A DNA stretch of 64,000 bases from NCBI RefSeq assembly GCF_039542905.1, contig NZ_BAABIS010000001.1, positions 1,302,001-1,366,000 of the forward strand, in the 5' to 3' direction. Positions 62,102 to 64,000 of this stretch are shown here, one piece after another. The translations under genes were made by a program, and so were the position numbers. The stretch is from Kitasatospora terrestris (GTDB lineage: Bacteria; Actinomycetota; Actinomycetes; Streptomycetales; Streptomycetaceae). The notes under the pieces are model-generated. The model searched no databases, was not told the DNA's origin, and saw only the letters and a list, made by a program, of their open reading frames with translations. How positions within the stretch are numbered: position 1 is the stretch's first letter; the number at the start of each line of letters is the position of its first letter.

Positions 62102-64000
62102 ATGCAGCTGCCGCCCCCGCGTGGAGGGCCTTTCGGGTCCGTGTTCGACGAGATCGCGACGGCCGTGGTCGACCGTGGGGGTACGGTGCGGCACTGGTCG
62201 CGCACGGCCGAGGTCCTGGTGGGCCTGACAGCTGCGGAGGTCTGCGGGCAGCCGATCGGGGACCTGCTGGTCGACGTTTCCGCGTTCGCCGCGCCCGACG
62301 TCGAGGAACCGCCGCTGCCGCGTGCCGGGTGGGCGGCGCTGCGGCAGCGCTCCGGTGGCGCGATCGAAGTCGCCTTCCAGGCGGTTCCGCTGCCGGACTC
62401 CTCGCTCCTGGTCCTCGCCTGCCCCGTGCACAGTGTGGTCGACTGGGAGCAGGGCGCCGCGCTGTTGCGTGCACTGCTCGCCCAGGACCTGATCGGTATC
62501 GGCATCCACGGCACGGACCTGGCCGTCGTGCGGACCAACATCACACCCCAGGCGTTCGGCGGACCCGGCCTTCCGATCGGCAGCCGACTGGCGGAAGTGA
62601 TGTCCGCGCGCGACGCGGCGGAGACCGAGGCGACGCTCCGGCAGGTCCTCGATTCGGGCGTGCCGCTCGTCGGGCACGAGCAGCGGATGCGCTCCCCTCA
62701 GGTTCCCGAACGGCACTGGAACTTCTCGCTGTCCGCACTCCGGCTGGAGGACGCCACAGGGCACCCGAGCGGCGTAGCCGTGCTCCTGACGGACGCCACC
62801 GCCGCGGAACGGGCGCGCCGGGAAATGGAGTTGCGGTACCAGGCATCGGTGCGGATCGGCGCCTCCCTCGACATCGAGCACACCGCCCAGGAGCTCGTGG
62901 ACGTCCTCGTGCCGGCCTTCGCGGACCTGGCCTCGGTGGATCTCGCCGAGGCGGTCCTGGTGGGCGACGAGCCCCCGAAGATCGTGGGTGGCGGGGACCT
63001 CCACATGCGCCGGGTGGCGGTGGCCTCGGCGACCGGGCCGTGGCCGGCCCCGCTAGTGCAACCCGGCGAACCGAACCCGCCCTACCCGGACCACCCGGTC
63101 CTGCGGGACTACCAGCACGGCCAGGCCGTCATCGGCGGCCGGGCGGACTACATCGAGGCGTTCGGCACCCCGGAGATCCTCCGCCAGGTCATTCCCGAGC
63201 ACGGTCACTCGGCCATCGCCGTCGCGCTGTTCGCGCGCGGCCTGCTGCTCGGCTCCGTCGACCTCTGGCGCACCGACCGGCGCGCGCCGTTCGACCGGCA
63301 GGACGCGGACCTGCTGACCGAGATCGCGTCCCGGGCGGCCCTGAGCGTGGACAACGCGCGCCGATACACCCGCGAGCACCGGGCCGCCGTCGCCCTCCAG
63401 CAGCGGCTGCTGCCCCCGGCCGACACCGACACGCCCGCGGCCGACACCGCGGGGATGTACCTGCCCGCCGGTGGCGGTGCCGAGGTCAGCGGCGACTGGT
63501 ACGACGTGATCCCGCTGCCCTCGCTGAGGGCCGCCTTCGTCGTCGGCGACGTCATCGGCCACGGCCTGGCCGCCACGGCCACCATGGGGCGGCTGCGCGC
63601 CGCGATCCAGACCCTGGCCGACCTGGAACTCGACCCCGTCGAACTGCTCGCCCACCTGGACGACCTGGTCGCCCGGCTCGCCGCCGAGGCCGGCCCCGAC
63701 GAGCAGGACGCGATCGGGGCCACCTGCCTGTACGCGCTGTACGACCCCGTCACCGGCCGCTGCGTCGTGGCCTCCGCCGGCCACCCGCCGCCGGTCGTCG
63801 TCCCGCCGGACGGCCCGCCGCGCGTTCTGGAGGAGCTCTCCCCGGGCCCTCCGCTGGGCGTCGGCGGCATGCCGTTCGAAGCCACTACGATCGATCTGGC
63901 CCCCGGAACCGTCCTCGCGCTGTACACCGACGGGCTGGTCGAGCGCGCCGACCACGATGCCGAAGCGGGCCTGCGGGACCTGAGCGACCGCCTGGCGGCG
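62102..64000 (+). CDS. PAS/GAF/SpoIIE-type PP2C phosphatase, 3' end outside the window
   Basis: The frame from ATG 62102 (GGGAGG site 5 bases upstream) is open to the window edge, 633 codons. Order of domains: PAS-like (about 10-110; VVDRGGTVRHWSRTAEVLVG), a second PAS-like (about 120-235), GAF (about 245-430; ASVRIGASLDIEHTAQELVD), and a SpoIIE/PP2C phosphatase from about 440 on with AEVSGDWYDVIPLP, FVVGDVIGHGLAATATMGRL and VLALYTDGLVERAD, which hold the metal-binding Asp residues. These Streptomyces proteins dephosphorylate anti-sigma-factor antagonists. An HATPase C-terminal domain could lie beyond the edge. Confidence 0.93.
   Translation, partial: MQLPPPRGGPFGSVFDEIATAVVDRGGTVRHWSRTAEVLVGLTAAEVCGQPIGDLLVDVSAFAAPDVEEPPLPRAGWAALRQRSGGAIEVAFQAVPLPDSSLLVLACPVHSVVDWEQGAALLRALLAQDLIGIGIHGTDLAVVRTNITPQAFGGPGLPIGSRLAEVMSARDAAETEATLRQVLDSGVPLVGHEQRMRSPQVPERHWNFSLSALRLEDATGHPSGVAVLLTDATAAERARREMELRYQASVRIGASLDIEHTAQELVDVLVPAFADLASVDLAEAVLVGDEPPKIVGGGDLHMRRVAVASATGPWPAPLVQPGEPNPPYPDHPVLRDYQHGQAVIGGRADYIEAFGTPEILRQVIPEHGHSAIAVALFARGLLLGSVDLWRTDRRAPFDRQDADLLTEIASRAALSVDNARRYTREHRAAVALQQRLLPPADTDTPAADTAGMYLPAGGGAEVSGDWYDVIPLPSLRAAFVVGDVIGHGLAATATMGRLRAAIQTLADLELDPVELLAHLDDLVARLAAEAGPDEQDAIGATCLYALYDPVTGRCVVASAGHPPPVVVPPDGPPRVLEELSPGPPLGVGGMPFEATTIDLAPGTVLALYTDGLVERADHDAEAGLRDLSDRLAA

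Noticed and set aside
61901..63004. 367-residue reverse frame at the right end
   Set aside because: It lies antisense to the PAS/GAF/SpoIIE phosphatase, which has a good ribosome binding site and conserved metal motifs.

Overview
The window is high-GC actinomycete DNA. Gene content points to Streptomyces or a close relative such as Kitasatospora: an SsgA-like sporulation protein, an XRE/DUF5753 regulator paired with DUF397 proteins, an NB-ARC/TPR regulator, AraC pairs, and pervasive GTGA/ATGA start-stop overlaps. This assignment is an inference; no rRNA or tRNA was seen that would fix it.

Layout. (1) 1-219 is the start of an NAD-dependent epimerase cut by the window edge. (2) 801-10239 is a conjugation-type module: a muramidase/NlpC-P60 hydrolase faces a forward operon of small membrane proteins, a VirB8/TcpC-like protein, a VirB6-like channel, an SCO6880-type protein, a VirB4-like ATPase, a VirD4-like coupling protein and a DUF4913 protein. 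Accessory genes follow to 16137: a TPR-like membrane protein, an anti-sigma-type ATPase, XRE/DUF5753 with two DUF397 genes, and two unknown genes. No relaxase or intact integrase is present. (3) 16427-24298 holds two tandem AraC paralogues, an NB-ARC regulator, an HSL-type esterase, a Dps protein and an SsgA-like protein. (4) 24299-35547 is a patchwork of metabolic genes (YtcJ-like amidohydrolase, two alpha/beta hydrolases, an FMN reductase with an LLM flavin oxidoreductase, an acetate-transporter-like protein, DoxX, an isochorismatase) and debris: IS5 and IS3 remnants, a frameshifted DUF1275 gene and other broken reading frames.

(5) 35548-60376 is the centrepiece, a two-armed RiPP gene cluster of thiopeptide type. 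The forward arm starts with a 63-residue precursor and continues with a pyridine-synthase-like protein, a full-length glutamyl-tRNA-type LanB dehydratase, an ocin-ThiF-like leader-binding protein, a YcaO cyclodehydratase ending in PxPxP, a SagB-like azoline dehydrogenase, a SpaB_C-type elimination protein, a LuxR-type regulator and an ABC exporter. The reverse arm carries another ABC exporter, a pair of M16 proteases, an LLM flavin oxidoreductase, a shortened LanB-like protein, a second leader-binding protein, a second SagB-like protein and an FMN reductase. The arms diverge from a common intergenic region (46334-46696). Together they would activate and eliminate Ser/Thr, cyclise and oxidise Cys/Ser/Thr, possibly form a pyridine, remove the leader and export the product. 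The precursor is unlike the thiopeptide precursors I know: few heterocyclisable residues, all but one Ser and two Thr near its C-terminal end, and a long acidic stretch after the usual leader end.

(6) 60648-61630 is a frameshifted, C-terminally truncated tyrosine integrase at the cluster edge. From 62102 to the window end runs a PAS/GAF/SpoIIE-type phosphatase gene, open at the edge. Short perfect inverted repeats that look like terminators separate several of these blocks.
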